Source: Clostridiales bacterium (GTDB lineage Bacteria > Bacillota > Clostridia > Christensenellales > Aristaeellaceae). Taken from it: DNA of 6,075 bases. Where the stretch lies: positions 1 through 6,075 of the forward strand of contig SFET01000066.1 in assembly GCA_004557125.1 (NCBI GenBank). The letters run 5' to 3'. Of the stretch, positions 1-6,000 are shown one piece after another. Each line of letters starts with the position of its first letter. Positions within the stretch are counted from its first letter, which is position 1. Below the pieces are notes generated by a model. The model was not told the origin of the DNA. It did no database searches and saw only the letters and a list, made by a program, of their open reading frames with translations. The position numbers and the translations under genes are program-made.

Positions 1-227
1 GCAAGCATGCCCGCAATGATGGCGCAGAGCAGCGCGATCCAGACGTTCACACCCTGCATCATCAGCATGATGCACACCGCGCCGCCCGTGGCCATCGTGC
101 CGTCCACGGTCAGGTCGGAATAGTCAAGAACTTTATAGGTAATGAAGAGACCGATCGCCATGATGCCCCAGATGAGTCCCTGCGCGATTGCGCCGGGCAT
201 GGCGTTGAGCAGTGTCGTGAAATTCAA
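1..227 (-). CDS. ABC-transporter permease, BPD_transp_2 / TrpY-like (N-terminal part, continues past window edge)
   Basis: Only the first 75 codons are in the window; the reading frame is open to position 1. The product begins LNFTTLLNAMPGAIAQGLIW and carries hydrophobic segments at about residues 11-30, 44-58 and 60-75. Between the first two is a polar motif, DYSDLTVDGTMATGGAV, that I recognise as typical of permeases of the branched-chain-transporter superfamily partnered with TrpX-like binding proteins. It would form the membrane channel of the importer whose binding protein is encoded just upstream (302-1246, same strand, 74-bp gap). I chose the TTG at 225-227 because the protein then starts as its relatives do (MNF..LLNA.PGA.AQG) and a purine-rich run GGGGGAAGG lies just upstream. 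The first internal ATG (codon 10) would cut off this conserved start and has no ribosome binding site. The AAGG core sits only 3 nt from the TTG, so translation may be modest. An ATP-binding subunit gene is expected beyond the left edge. The family is well supported; the substrate is inferred only from the T-box upstream of the operon. Confidence 0.85.
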   Translation of the reverse strand, partial: MNFTTLLNAMPGAIAQGLIWGIMAIGLFITYKVLDYSDLTVDGTMATGGAVCIMLMMQGVNVWIALLCAIIAGML

Positions 228-252
228 GTTCCTTCCCCCAAGTCAAATGATG

Positions 253-288
253 CGAAAAGAACAGTGGGGGTAACCACTGTTCTTTTCG
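253..288 (-). terminator. Intercistronic hairpin between binding-protein and permease genes (partial terminator or mRNA stabiliser)
   Basis: A perfect 15-bp inverted repeat (253-267 and 274-288) encloses a 6-nt loop. Read on the minus strand, the 5' arm starts with an A-rich run and the 3' arm ends in TTCTTTTCG, which resembles an intrinsic terminator whose U-tract is folded into the stem. It starts 14 nt after the binding-protein stop codon and ends about 25 nt before the permease start. In ABC operons such a hairpin commonly lowers downstream expression or protects the upstream mRNA 3' end, giving excess binding protein over membrane subunits. Whether it terminates or only stabilises cannot be told from sequence. 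Confidence 0.7.
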
Positions 289-301
289 GGAACAGGTTGT
301 A

Positions 302-1246
302 TTAGCCTTCGATGGCGACGTAGTCCTCGGGAACGGTCACGCCCAGGATCTCGCACAGCTCCGCATTGTACTCCTTGGTGAACTGGGGAGCGTACTGGAT
401 GGGCATGGTGGCAACGTCGGCGCCGTTGACCAGAACTTCGTAGGCCATTTCGCCGGTGGCGTAGCCCAGGTCATAGTAGCTGATGGACAGGGTGGCCACG
501 CCGCAGCCGGCGCAGATGCCTTCCTCACCGGCGACGACCGGGATGCCCGCGGGCTCAACCACGTTGCGGATGGCCTCGGTGCAGGAGGCGGCGGTGTTGT
601 CGGTGGGCACATAGAGCACGTCGCTGGCGGCGCAGGCGTTGGTGACAACGGAGGCGACGTCGTTGGAGTCGGTGAAGGAATACTCGGTGCAGTTGTAGCC
701 CATCTCGGTCAGATAGCCCTTGATGACGGAGATCTGATAGACGGAGTTGGCCTCGGCGGAGCAGTAGATCAGGCCGACCTCCTTCGCATCCGGGAACAGC
801 TCCTGCAGCATCGCGGCCTGGCCGTCCAGGGGAGCGAGGTCGGAGGTGCCGGAAATGTTGATGCCGGTGGTGCCGTTCCAGTCAGCGATGTCCAGCGCGG
901 TGCCGTAGTCGGTGACGGAGGTGCCCAGGATCGGGATGTCGGCGGTGCCGGCCTGCGCAGCCTGCAGCGCGGCGGTAGCGTTGGCCATGATCAGGTCCAC
1001 TTCCTCAGCGATGAGGGAGTTGATGATGGTGATGCAGGTGGCGGAATCGCCGGAGGCGTTCTGCTCGTCGAAGGTGACGGAATCGCCCAGCTTCTCGGTC
1101 AGAGCGTCGCGGAAGCCCTGAGTGGCGGCGTCCAGCGCGGGGTGCTGCACCAGCTGGCAGATACCGACGGTGTAGGTCTCCTCTGCCATGGCCGGCAGAG
1201 CGATCACGATCATGAGAGCAACCATGATGGCAAGGATCTTTTTCAT
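302..1246 (-). CDS. ABC-transporter substrate-binding protein, TrpX-like (ABC_sub_bind / PF04392 family)
   Basis: This 314-residue exported binding protein would capture the ligand outside the membrane and deliver it to the permease encoded next downstream. Residues 1-21 form a signal peptide: positively charged MKK, a hydrophobic core, then an AMA cleavage site before EETYTVGI. Family hallmarks follow: the VGICQLVQHPALDAATQGF opening strand and helix (about 27-45), the ILGTSVTDYGTALD hinge and pocket region (106-119), the NISGTSDLAPL segment (130-140), GLIYCSAEANS (158-168) and the SISYYDLGYATGEMA region (254-268). Length is normal for the family. AGGAGG lies 8 nt upstream of the ATG. Two things are odd. 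The signal peptide has no lipobox cysteine, although Gram-positive binding proteins are usually lipoproteins. The protein has nine cysteines (30, 71, 162, 186, 205, 222, 245, 248, 298), including a CAGC pair. The T-box leader upstream suggests an aromatic amino-acid ligand, probably phenylalanine; characterised relatives handle tryptophan. The family call is firm; the ligand is inference. Confidence 0.93.
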   Translation of the reverse strand: MKKILAIMVALMIVIALPAMAEETYTVGICQLVQHPALDAATQGFRDALTEKLGDSVTFDEQNASGDSATCITIINSLIAEEVDLIMANATAALQAAQAGTADIPILGTSVTDYGTALDIADWNGTTGINISGTSDLAPLDGQAAMLQELFPDAKEVGLIYCSAEANSVYQISVIKGYLTEMGYNCTEYSFTDSNDVASVVTNACAASDVLYVPTDNTAASCTEAIRNVVEPAGIPVVAGEEGICAGCGVATLSISYYDLGYATGEMAYEVLVNGADVATMPIQYAPQFTKEYNAELCEILGVTVPEDYVAIEG

Positions 1247-1278
1247 GTTCAGTTCCTCCTAAAATTTTTTGTCTCCGT

Positions 1279-1294
1279 GGGGAAGAGCTTCCCC
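1279..1294 (-). other. Small hairpin in the 5' UTR between T-box terminator and ribosome binding site
   Basis: GGGGAAG and CTTCCCC form a 7-bp perfect stem around 2 nt, about 19 nt upstream of the AGGAGG of the binding-protein gene. It is not followed directly by a T-run on the minus strand (AGACAAAAAATTTT follows), so it is unlikely to be a second terminator. It could stabilise the read-through transcript or keep the ribosome binding site unpaired; no function is shown. Confidence 0.4.
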
Positions 1295-1298
1295 GGCG

Positions 1299-1340
1299 AA
1301 AACATTAACGCCCCCGGCATGCCTTCGCATGCAGAGGGCG
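1299..1340 (-). terminator. T-box leader intrinsic terminator
   Basis: On the minus strand, CGCCC...GGGCG closes a stem that also pairs GCATGC with GCATGC around a GAAG loop. This makes about 15 pairs including one G-U, with one mismatch. It is followed by TTAATGTTTT as the release tract. The hairpin begins 7 nt after the conserved T-box sequence, the usual place for the terminator that competes with the tRNA-stabilised antiterminator. It should stop transcription before the transporter genes when the cognate tRNA is charged. Confidence 0.88.
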
Positions 1341-1584
1341 CAAATCACGCGGTACCACCTCAGTTCGCCCGAACCTCGCGGTTCAAGCCTCAGGGACAGC
1401 CTTCACTGTCGGCTCCTGTAACGGGAAGCCCCCGGCAGCGCCTACGCAGCGGCACCTCGCCGCCTTCAGCGCGCAGCTTCCGGGATGAATTCGCCCCTCC
1501 TGCGGATGCCCTCCTCTCAGCTTGCGAGGGCTCTCTTGAATCCGCGCCGCGATGGGTTACTTGTTCCCGGTCAATGCTTTTTCG

Positions 1585-1609
1585 TTATCTCGAAATTGTT
1601 TCGAGATAA
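1585..1609. repeat. 25-bp palindrome just after the transcription start (possible operator or 5' RNA hairpin)
   Basis: TTATCTCGAAA (1585-1595) and TTTCGAGATAA (1599-1609) are perfect 11-nt inverted arms around TTG. With a predicted start near 1622, the palindrome spans roughly +13 to +37, between the promoter and T-box Stem I (which begins at 1570). It is not part of the canonical T-box fold. It is AT-rich and symmetric like a repressor site, yet would also form a stable hairpin at the RNA 5' end. I do not recognise it as the site of a named regulator. Confidence 0.7.
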
Positions 1610-1628
1610 ACACTGTGATAATAAGGAG

Positions 1629-1657
1629 ATTATAACCGGATTTGCACCGCGTGTCAA
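1629..1657 (-). promoter_or_regulatory. Consensus sigma-70/sigma-A promoter of the T-box transporter operon
   Basis: On the minus strand, TTGACA (1657-1652), a 17-nt spacer and TATAAT (1634-1629) match the housekeeping consensus at all twelve hexamer positions. Transcription should start near 1622, immediately ahead of the leader RNA. Such a strong promoter fits a gene whose control lies mainly in transcript termination at the T-box. Confidence 0.93.
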
Positions 1658-1720
1658 GTGGAAGGGCTGTTAAAACCGCGTGAATCTAAACATTTTTCGG
1701 CTGCGCGCACCGCTGCAGGA

Positions 1721-1750
1721 TTTACAAGGCGCGGGAGAAAATGGTATACT
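1721..1750 (+). promoter_or_regulatory. Promoter of the DUF89 phosphatase gene
   Basis: TTTACA (1721-1726), an 18-nt spacer and TATACT (1745-1750) form a good sigma-A promoter, with the extended -10 dinucleotide TG at 1742-1743. The predicted start near 1757 gives a leader of about 100 nt before the ATG at 1861. It is divergent from the operon promoter at 1629-1657; the two -35 elements are about 63 bp apart. Confidence 0.72.
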
Positions 1751-1818
1751 GTCTGAGCGCGGGTCCGTGCCCGTGCAGCCGGAGCGGTACGGATCCGGAC
1801 AATTATTAATAAGTAGAA

Positions 1819-1851
1819 GTTCGCGACTTGCAGAAGCGGTTCGCGAGGAGG
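1819..1851 (+). promoter_or_regulatory. GTTCGCGA direct repeat next to the DUF89 ribosome binding site
   Basis: GTTCGCGA occurs at 1819-1826 and again at 1839-1846, a 20-nt period. The second copy overlaps the first base of the AGGAGG ribosome binding site (1846-1851). Because the TCGCGA core is self-complementary, the two copies could also pair in RNA and form a 6-bp stem abutting the ribosome binding site. This AGGAGG, 9 nt from the ATG, decides the start at 1861 over an in-frame TTG at 1828. A regulatory role is inference. Confidence 0.4.
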
Positions 1852-1860
1852 AAGGGTGCA

Positions 1861-2754
1861 ATGCTGAAGTTTCATGCGGAGTGCGCGGCGTGCCTGATGG
1901 AGGCGAACCTGCGCAAGGCGGCCGCGGTGCAGGACGAAAAACTGAAGATGGAGTACATGCGCAAAATCTGCGAGATCATTCACGCTGCGGACGCGGAACG
2001 GGAGGCGCCGCCGCTGGTGGATGCGCGCATCATTCGCCTGAGACGGGAGATGCTGGGCATCGAGGACGATTTCACCGCGATCAAGCACAGCTTCAACCAG
2101 CTGCTGCTGGGGCTCTATGACCGCCTGGAGGCGCAGGTCAACGCCGCGCCGGATCCCCTCTGCGCCGCGATCCAGCTCGCCATGGCCGGCAATTACATCG
2201 ACTTCGGCGTGCTGAAGGACGTCGACCCCGACGAGCTGCTGCGTCTGCTGGACGAGGCCGCCCAGAGGAAGGTGGATCCCGCCGAGTATGCCCGGCTGCG
2301 CGCGGAGCTGGAGCAGCCCGGCGGCGAGCTGGTGTACATCCATGACAACTGCGGCGAGATCGTGCTGGACAAGCTGCTGATGTCCACCATCCGGCGCCTC
2401 TATCCAAAACAGACTTTGGTCTCTTTGGTGCGCGGAACGCCGGTGCTCAACGACGCAACCCGGGAGGACGCCCTCGAGGTCGGCCTGGATTTGGTGGCGG
2501 AAATCGTGGAGAACGGCCTGGAATACACGGCAGGAACCGACCTTGGTCGGTTGCCGGAGCCGGTGCTGGAGCGGCTCCGCAATGCAAAGCTGGTGATCGC
2601 CAAGGGGCAGGGGAATTTTGAAACGCTCACCGGTTGCGGCCTGAACGTGTACTACCTGTTCCTGAGCAAGTGCGCGGGTTACACCCAGTGGTACGGCTTC
2701 GAGCGCTTCAGCGGCATCCTTGCCAATGATCGGCGGATGTGCTTCGGCAAGTGA
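1861..2754 (+). CDS. DUF89 / ARMT1-like metal-dependent phosphatase (damage-control phosphatase family)
   Basis: This 297-residue, probably cytoplasmic protein has no signal peptide or membrane segment. It belongs to the DUF89 family of metal-dependent phosphatases, thought to hydrolyse harmful or excess phosphometabolites. Family hallmarks in order: an N-terminal CAAC pair (Cys8 and Cys11) typical of the prokaryotic CxxC subgroup; an all-helical N-terminal half; DNCGEIVLDK (162-171), with Asp162 and Asn163 expected to bind the metal; VRGTPVLNDAT (190-200), with Asn197 and Asp198; and VIAKGQGNFETL (245-256) near the phosphate site, before the closing YYLFLSKC segment. Length matches prokaryotic members. 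The ATG at 1861 gives the usual family start (MLKFHAECAACL), with AGGAGG 9 nt upstream; the longer reading from TTG 1828 adds basic residues not expected in the family. It has its own promoter and no co-directional partner, so context gives no substrate. The family call is firm; the physiological substrate is unknown. Confidence 0.93.
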   Translation: MLKFHAECAACLMEANLRKAAAVQDEKLKMEYMRKICEIIHAADAEREAPPLVDARIIRLRREMLGIEDDFTAIKHSFNQLLLGLYDRLEAQVNAAPDPLCAAIQLAMAGNYIDFGVLKDVDPDELLRLLDEAAQRKVDPAEYARLRAELEQPGGELVYIHDNCGEIVLDKLLMSTIRRLYPKQTLVSLVRGTPVLNDATREDALEVGLDLVAEIVENGLEYTAGTDLGRLPEPVLERLRNAKLVIAKGQGNFETLTGCGLNVYYLFLSKCAGYTQWYGFERFSGILANDRRMCFGK

Positions 2755-2766
2755 ACAAAAACCGGA

Positions 2767-2798
2767 CGGCAGCCCGGGGCATGCGCCCCGGGCTGCCG
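2767..2798 (+). terminator. Strong GC-rich hairpin after the DUF89 gene (terminator-like)
   Basis: CGGCAGCCCGGGGC (2767-2780) and GCCCCGGGCTGCCG (2785-2798) form a perfect 14-bp stem with an ATGC loop, starting 13 nt after the stop codon. The sense side lacks a real T-run (CCGTCTGTCGG follows). The opposite side has AAAAACC just before the stem, so a textbook U-tract exists only for minus-strand transcription. It most likely marks the end of the phosphatase transcript, by weak intrinsic or factor-assisted termination or as a 3'-end-protecting hairpin, and could block antisense transcription from the right. Confidence 0.68.
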
Positions 2799-2821
2799 CC
2801 GTCTGTCGGACACTATGCGTC

Positions 2822-2890
2822 AACCAAAGTCATATTTTGAGCACAAATATGTCATAGTTTGTAATTATTTCAAAATATATCTAAAACTTA
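2822..2890. other. AT-rich intergenic island with a CATATTT/AAATATG palindrome
   Basis: This stretch is much richer in A+T than anything else in the window and lies upstream of the promoter at 2947-2952. It contains inverted arms CATATTT (2831-2837) and AAATATG (2845-2851) with a 7-nt centre. Further A/T tracts run to about 2888. It could be an operator region or a curved, UP-like activating element for the surface-protein gene. No coding sequence is visible in it. Confidence 0.5.
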
Positions 2891-2943
2891 ACGTCCGCGA
2901 AATAGAAATGCAGCCTCCGTGCACGGTTTGTGTACGGTTGTTG

Positions 2944-2952
2944 TGCTATAAT
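2944..2952 (+). promoter_or_regulatory. Extended -10 promoter of the surface-protein gene
   Basis: TGCTATAAT combines a perfect -10 hexamer (2947-2952) with the TG extension at 2944-2945. The -35 region is poor: the best candidate is GGTTTG at 2925-2930, with a 16-nt spacer. The region just upstream holds an imperfect repeat, ACGGTTTGTG / ACGGTTGTTG (2923-2932 / 2934-2943). The predicted start is near 2959, giving a leader of about 45 nt. Confidence 0.72.
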
Positions 2953-2963
2953 GCTACCAAATA

Positions 2964-2983
2964 TCGGGTGAGAGTTCATCCGA
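2964..2983 (+). promoter_or_regulatory. 5' UTR hairpin ahead of the surface-protein ribosome binding site
   Basis: TCGGGTGA (2964-2971) and TCATCCGA (2976-2983) pair over 8 bp, with one G-U, around a GAGT loop. It sits within the first 25 nt of the predicted transcript and ends 5 nt before the AAGGAGGG ribosome binding site (2989-2996). It may protect the 5' end of a long mRNA or tune translation; neither is shown. Confidence 0.45.
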
Positions 2984-2988
2984 AGGAC

Positions 2989-2996
2989 AAGGAGGG
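2989..2996 (+). promoter_or_regulatory. Ribosome binding site fixing a TTG start
   Basis: AAGGAGGG is a near-perfect anti-Shine-Dalgarno match ending 7 nt before TTG 3004-3006. The frame is open far upstream (back to 2755) and contains ATG codons at 2815 and 2908. Those lie upstream of the promoter and lack ribosome binding sites, whereas the TTG gives a proper signal peptide. This site therefore decides the start. Confidence 0.85.
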
Positions 2997-3003
2997 ATCA
3001 GCT

Positions 3004-6000
3004 TTGCTGAAAACCAGAAAAATCCTGGCAATGTTCATGGCGATTTGCCTGACGCTGAGCTGTCTGACGGGTTTTGCATGTGCGCAGACCGTGGCAGAAG
3101 AAGGCGAAGCGGACGACAACGACATTGCGATCATCGCAGCGGACCCCGAAGACTCCGATGACGGTGTTTCTGCAAATGACGGCGCAGAACCGACCGATGT
3201 CGGTAATGCTGTGCCTGCAGATCCGGACAATACCGGCAATGACGATGCGAACGTGGATGGTACGGACGGCGCGGCCGCGGCCATCGACGAAGAAAAGACC
3301 GAAGTCGGAAACGACGGCACGGATTCCGCGGACATCATTGCGCCCACCGATCCGGTGCCGGTGTTGAAGATTTATCAGTTTGTGGTCGACGGCGTGATCG
3401 TCAGCACCCAGGTGGTCAAGACGGGCGATACGCTGTATGCGCCCGCTTCCCCCGAGAAGGAGGGCTACAAGTTCGTCGGCTGGCATGTCGGCGGCGCCGC
3501 CTTCAGCGGCTTCGGCGTGCAGACCGTGACCGATGCGCAGACCGTGACCGTGGAAGCGGCCTTCGAGCAGGTGCACTATGTGTTCTTCCTGGACAACAAG
3601 GGCCGCGTCTATGCGACCCGCGAGGGCTTGGACGGCACGGTGATTTCCGCCGACGTCAGCTTCCCTGTGGGCGTTGAGGAGGCCATCACCGGCTGGTACA
3701 CCGATGCTGCGCTGACCAACAAGGTCAGCAGCGTCACCATCAGCGGCGCGGACATCACCCTCTATCCGAAGGTCGAGACGGGCAGCTGGATCACCTTCGA
3801 CACCCTGGGCGGCAGCTACATTGCGCCCCAGTTTGTCGAGCCCGGCAGCAAAACCGTCGCTCCCGCCGATCCCACGAAGCCCGGCTATACCTTCGCAGGC
3901 TGGACGGCGGACGGTGCCTCCTTCAGCTTCGGCAGCGAGCTGAATGCGAGCGTTTTGCTGGTGGCGAACTGGACGGCGAACACGAAAACGCCCTTCACCG
4001 TCAACTACTGGACCGAGAATGCGAACGACAAGGACTACTCCTTCGCAGGCCAGTACAAGGGCAGAGCGGTGGGCACCACCGATGCGAAGCCCGAGCTCTC
4101 TTCCGCCATTACGGCGACGAGCAATCTGACCAATGGCGCATATTTCACGTATGATGCGGCAAAGACCGCCGCAGAGCTGGAGACGGTCACCATTGCCGGC
4201 GACGGTTCCACCATCGTCAATGTGTACTTCAGCCGCAATTCCTATTCCGTCACTTTCGATCTGGGAAGAGATGGCAGCAAGGCGATGACGGTCAACGGGA
4301 CGACCTATAAGGGCGGCTGGAATGCTGCAAAGTATACGTTGACGGCCAAGTTCGAGGCCGATATCGAGAATATCTGGCCCACCGCCAGCAATTTTGAAGC
4401 CGGCGACGGCTTCTACGGCTGGGACGTCACCGGGATTTCCGGCAAACTGGTTTCCAAGCGTCTCACCATGACGGCGGATCTTTGCGCGACAAACGGAAAG
4501 ACCGCGACGGCAGATTATTATACGAACTGCCTGGACCACCTCTATTACATGTTTGAGAGCCTGGATCAGACCAGCCCTGCAAACGGCAATGAGAGAATCC
4601 TGTACAACGGCACGTACTATGACAGGAGCGCGGCCTACTCCCAGGATGCGAACAGCAAGGGTGGCAACTGGGATGCAAAGACGATCTCCGGCATGACCTC
4701 GGTCGGCGTCCAGCATACAATCCTGCAGAGAACGATCTTGGGCCCCACCGAGCGCAACGTATTCCTGTATTACAAGCGCAACAGCTACACGCTGACGCTG
4801 TACAATTTCAACGCCGCCTACGCGACCTACACCGTCAAGTTCGGCGCATCCATTTCCGACAAGAACGTCACGCTGACTGCGGAGAATCGTCCCGCAGAGC
4901 TGACGGACGGCTACGGCTTCCAGGGCTGGTACACCACCGAGGAGTGCGTTCAGGCGTTTGACTGGAGCAATGCGACCATGCCCGCCGGCGATCTGATCGT
5001 CTATGCCAAGTGGGGCACCGACGTCTACACCGTCACCGTCTATCTGAATCCCAACGGCACCGGCGAACCCACTGTGATCAAGGTGCCCTATGGCGAGAAG
5101 ATCGACCAGAGCCAGCTGCCGGCGAAGAACACTCCCGACGGCTACGAGTGGATCGGCTGGGCCACCAAGGATGCAAACGGCAGCTTCCGCGTGTTCAACC
5201 TCAACACGGCGATCTATCAGGACTACACGCTGTACAGCTATTACATCAGCACCGGCAAGTTCACCGTGAGCTATGTCGCCAACGGCGGCACGGGCGATCT
5301 GCCGCTGGATGAGCGGCTCTATGCGGAGGACAGCTACGCGGAGGTTCTCTCCGGCGGCAACCTGGTCGGCCCGGACGGCAAGGCGTTCCTCGGCTGGCAG
5401 TCCAGTGCTGACGGCAGGACTTATCAGCCCAAGGACAAGATGAAGATGCCCGCGGCGAATGTCACCATGACTGCGGTCTGGGGCGAAAAGCCTGCGGCGG
5501 CGACCATCGTGTTCCACTCCAACATGGGCGACAGCGCTGTTAAGAGCTTCGACATGGACAACAACGCGGTGATTATCGCTCCGGATGCGGCGGACATCGA
5601 CTTTGTCTATGCGGGCTATGCGTTCACTGGCTGGGGCACCTCTGCCGACAGCGGCGTGGTGTATCCGGTGGGCAGCTCGCTGCTGATTGACAACAACAGT
5701 GCGAATCATCTCTACGCCAACTGGAAGCGCATCGCGTTCAATGTGACTTACAGCTACACCGGCGATGTTCCGGTCAGTGCGCCGGCGCTTCCGGCCGATG
5801 CGCGCGTCAACAGCGGCGACGCCTATACGGTTGCGGCTGTGCCCACGCTGGATGGCTACACCTTCGACGGCTGGTACAAGGGCGCCGAAAAGGTCACCTC
5901 CTTCACCATGCCCGCGGAGAACGTGCAGCTCACCGGCTCCTGGAAGATTCGCACGGACCTCAGCTACACGGTCAACTACCTGGAGCAGGGCACCAATGCG

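Larger units (their letters stand above)
1299..1622 (-). promoter_or_regulatory. T-box riboswitch leader, phenylalanine specifier (UUC)
   Basis: This cis-acting leader RNA senses uncharged tRNA and controls the downstream transporter operon. Seen on the minus strand: Stem I is closed by CCGGG (1570-1566) and CCCGG (1484-1480). The 5' side of the specifier loop carries AGTA (1561-1558) and the 3' side carries GAA (1492-1490), the S-turn pair of T-boxes. The specifier triplet directly after GAA is TTC (1489-1487), followed by A. The upper helix pairs ATCCGC/GCGGAT (plus 1540-1545 / 1502-1507), and the distal part has AGAGAG opposite GCTGAGAGG, the usual tRNA-elbow-binding region. GGAAGC/GCTTCC (1481-1476 / 1429-1424) bounds a Stem II region, followed by CCGTTAC (1424-1418) and a Stem III hairpin (about 1391-1418). 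The conserved T-box AGGTGGTACCGCG is at 1360-1348. Its variable base (1354) is U, which pairs with discriminator A73, as in tRNA-Phe but not in bacterial tRNA-Trp (G73). The class is very secure; the Phe assignment is strong but read by eye. Confidence 0.93.

Noticed and set aside
1487..1489. Reading the T-box specifier as AUC (Ile) instead of UUC
   Set aside because: AUC would be shifted by three nucleotides from the GAA S-turn and followed by C rather than a purine; UUC directly follows GAA and is followed by A, as in other T-boxes.
1142..1609. 155-codon open frame on the plus strand across the T-box leader
   Set aside because: It overlaps the structured T-box leader on the other strand and the start of the binding-protein gene, and its product resembles nothing.
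1828..1860. Upstream TTG as start of the DUF89 protein
   Set aside because: The extra residues (MQKRFARRKGA) are the translated ribosome-binding-site region. AGGAGG is well placed for ATG 1861, and the family starts close to the CxxC motif.
1654..2823. 389-codon open frame on the minus strand
   Set aside because: Antisense shadow of the DUF89 gene; the plus strand shows clear DNxGE, NDAT and KGQGN motifs. The minus frame also runs through the GC hairpin and the divergent promoter region.
2815..3003. Longer N-terminus for the surface protein from ATG 2815 or ATG 2908
   Set aside because: Both ATGs lie upstream of the -10 element and lack ribosome binding sites, and either would bury the signal peptide inside the protein.
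2998..5709. 903-codon open frame on the minus strand
   Set aside because: It lies antisense to the repeat protein, whose frame has an excellent ribosome binding site, a signal peptide and recognisable InlB-type repeats. The minus frame stays open because GC-rich codon bias avoids stops there; its product is low in recognisable motifs and has no promoter or ribosome binding site.
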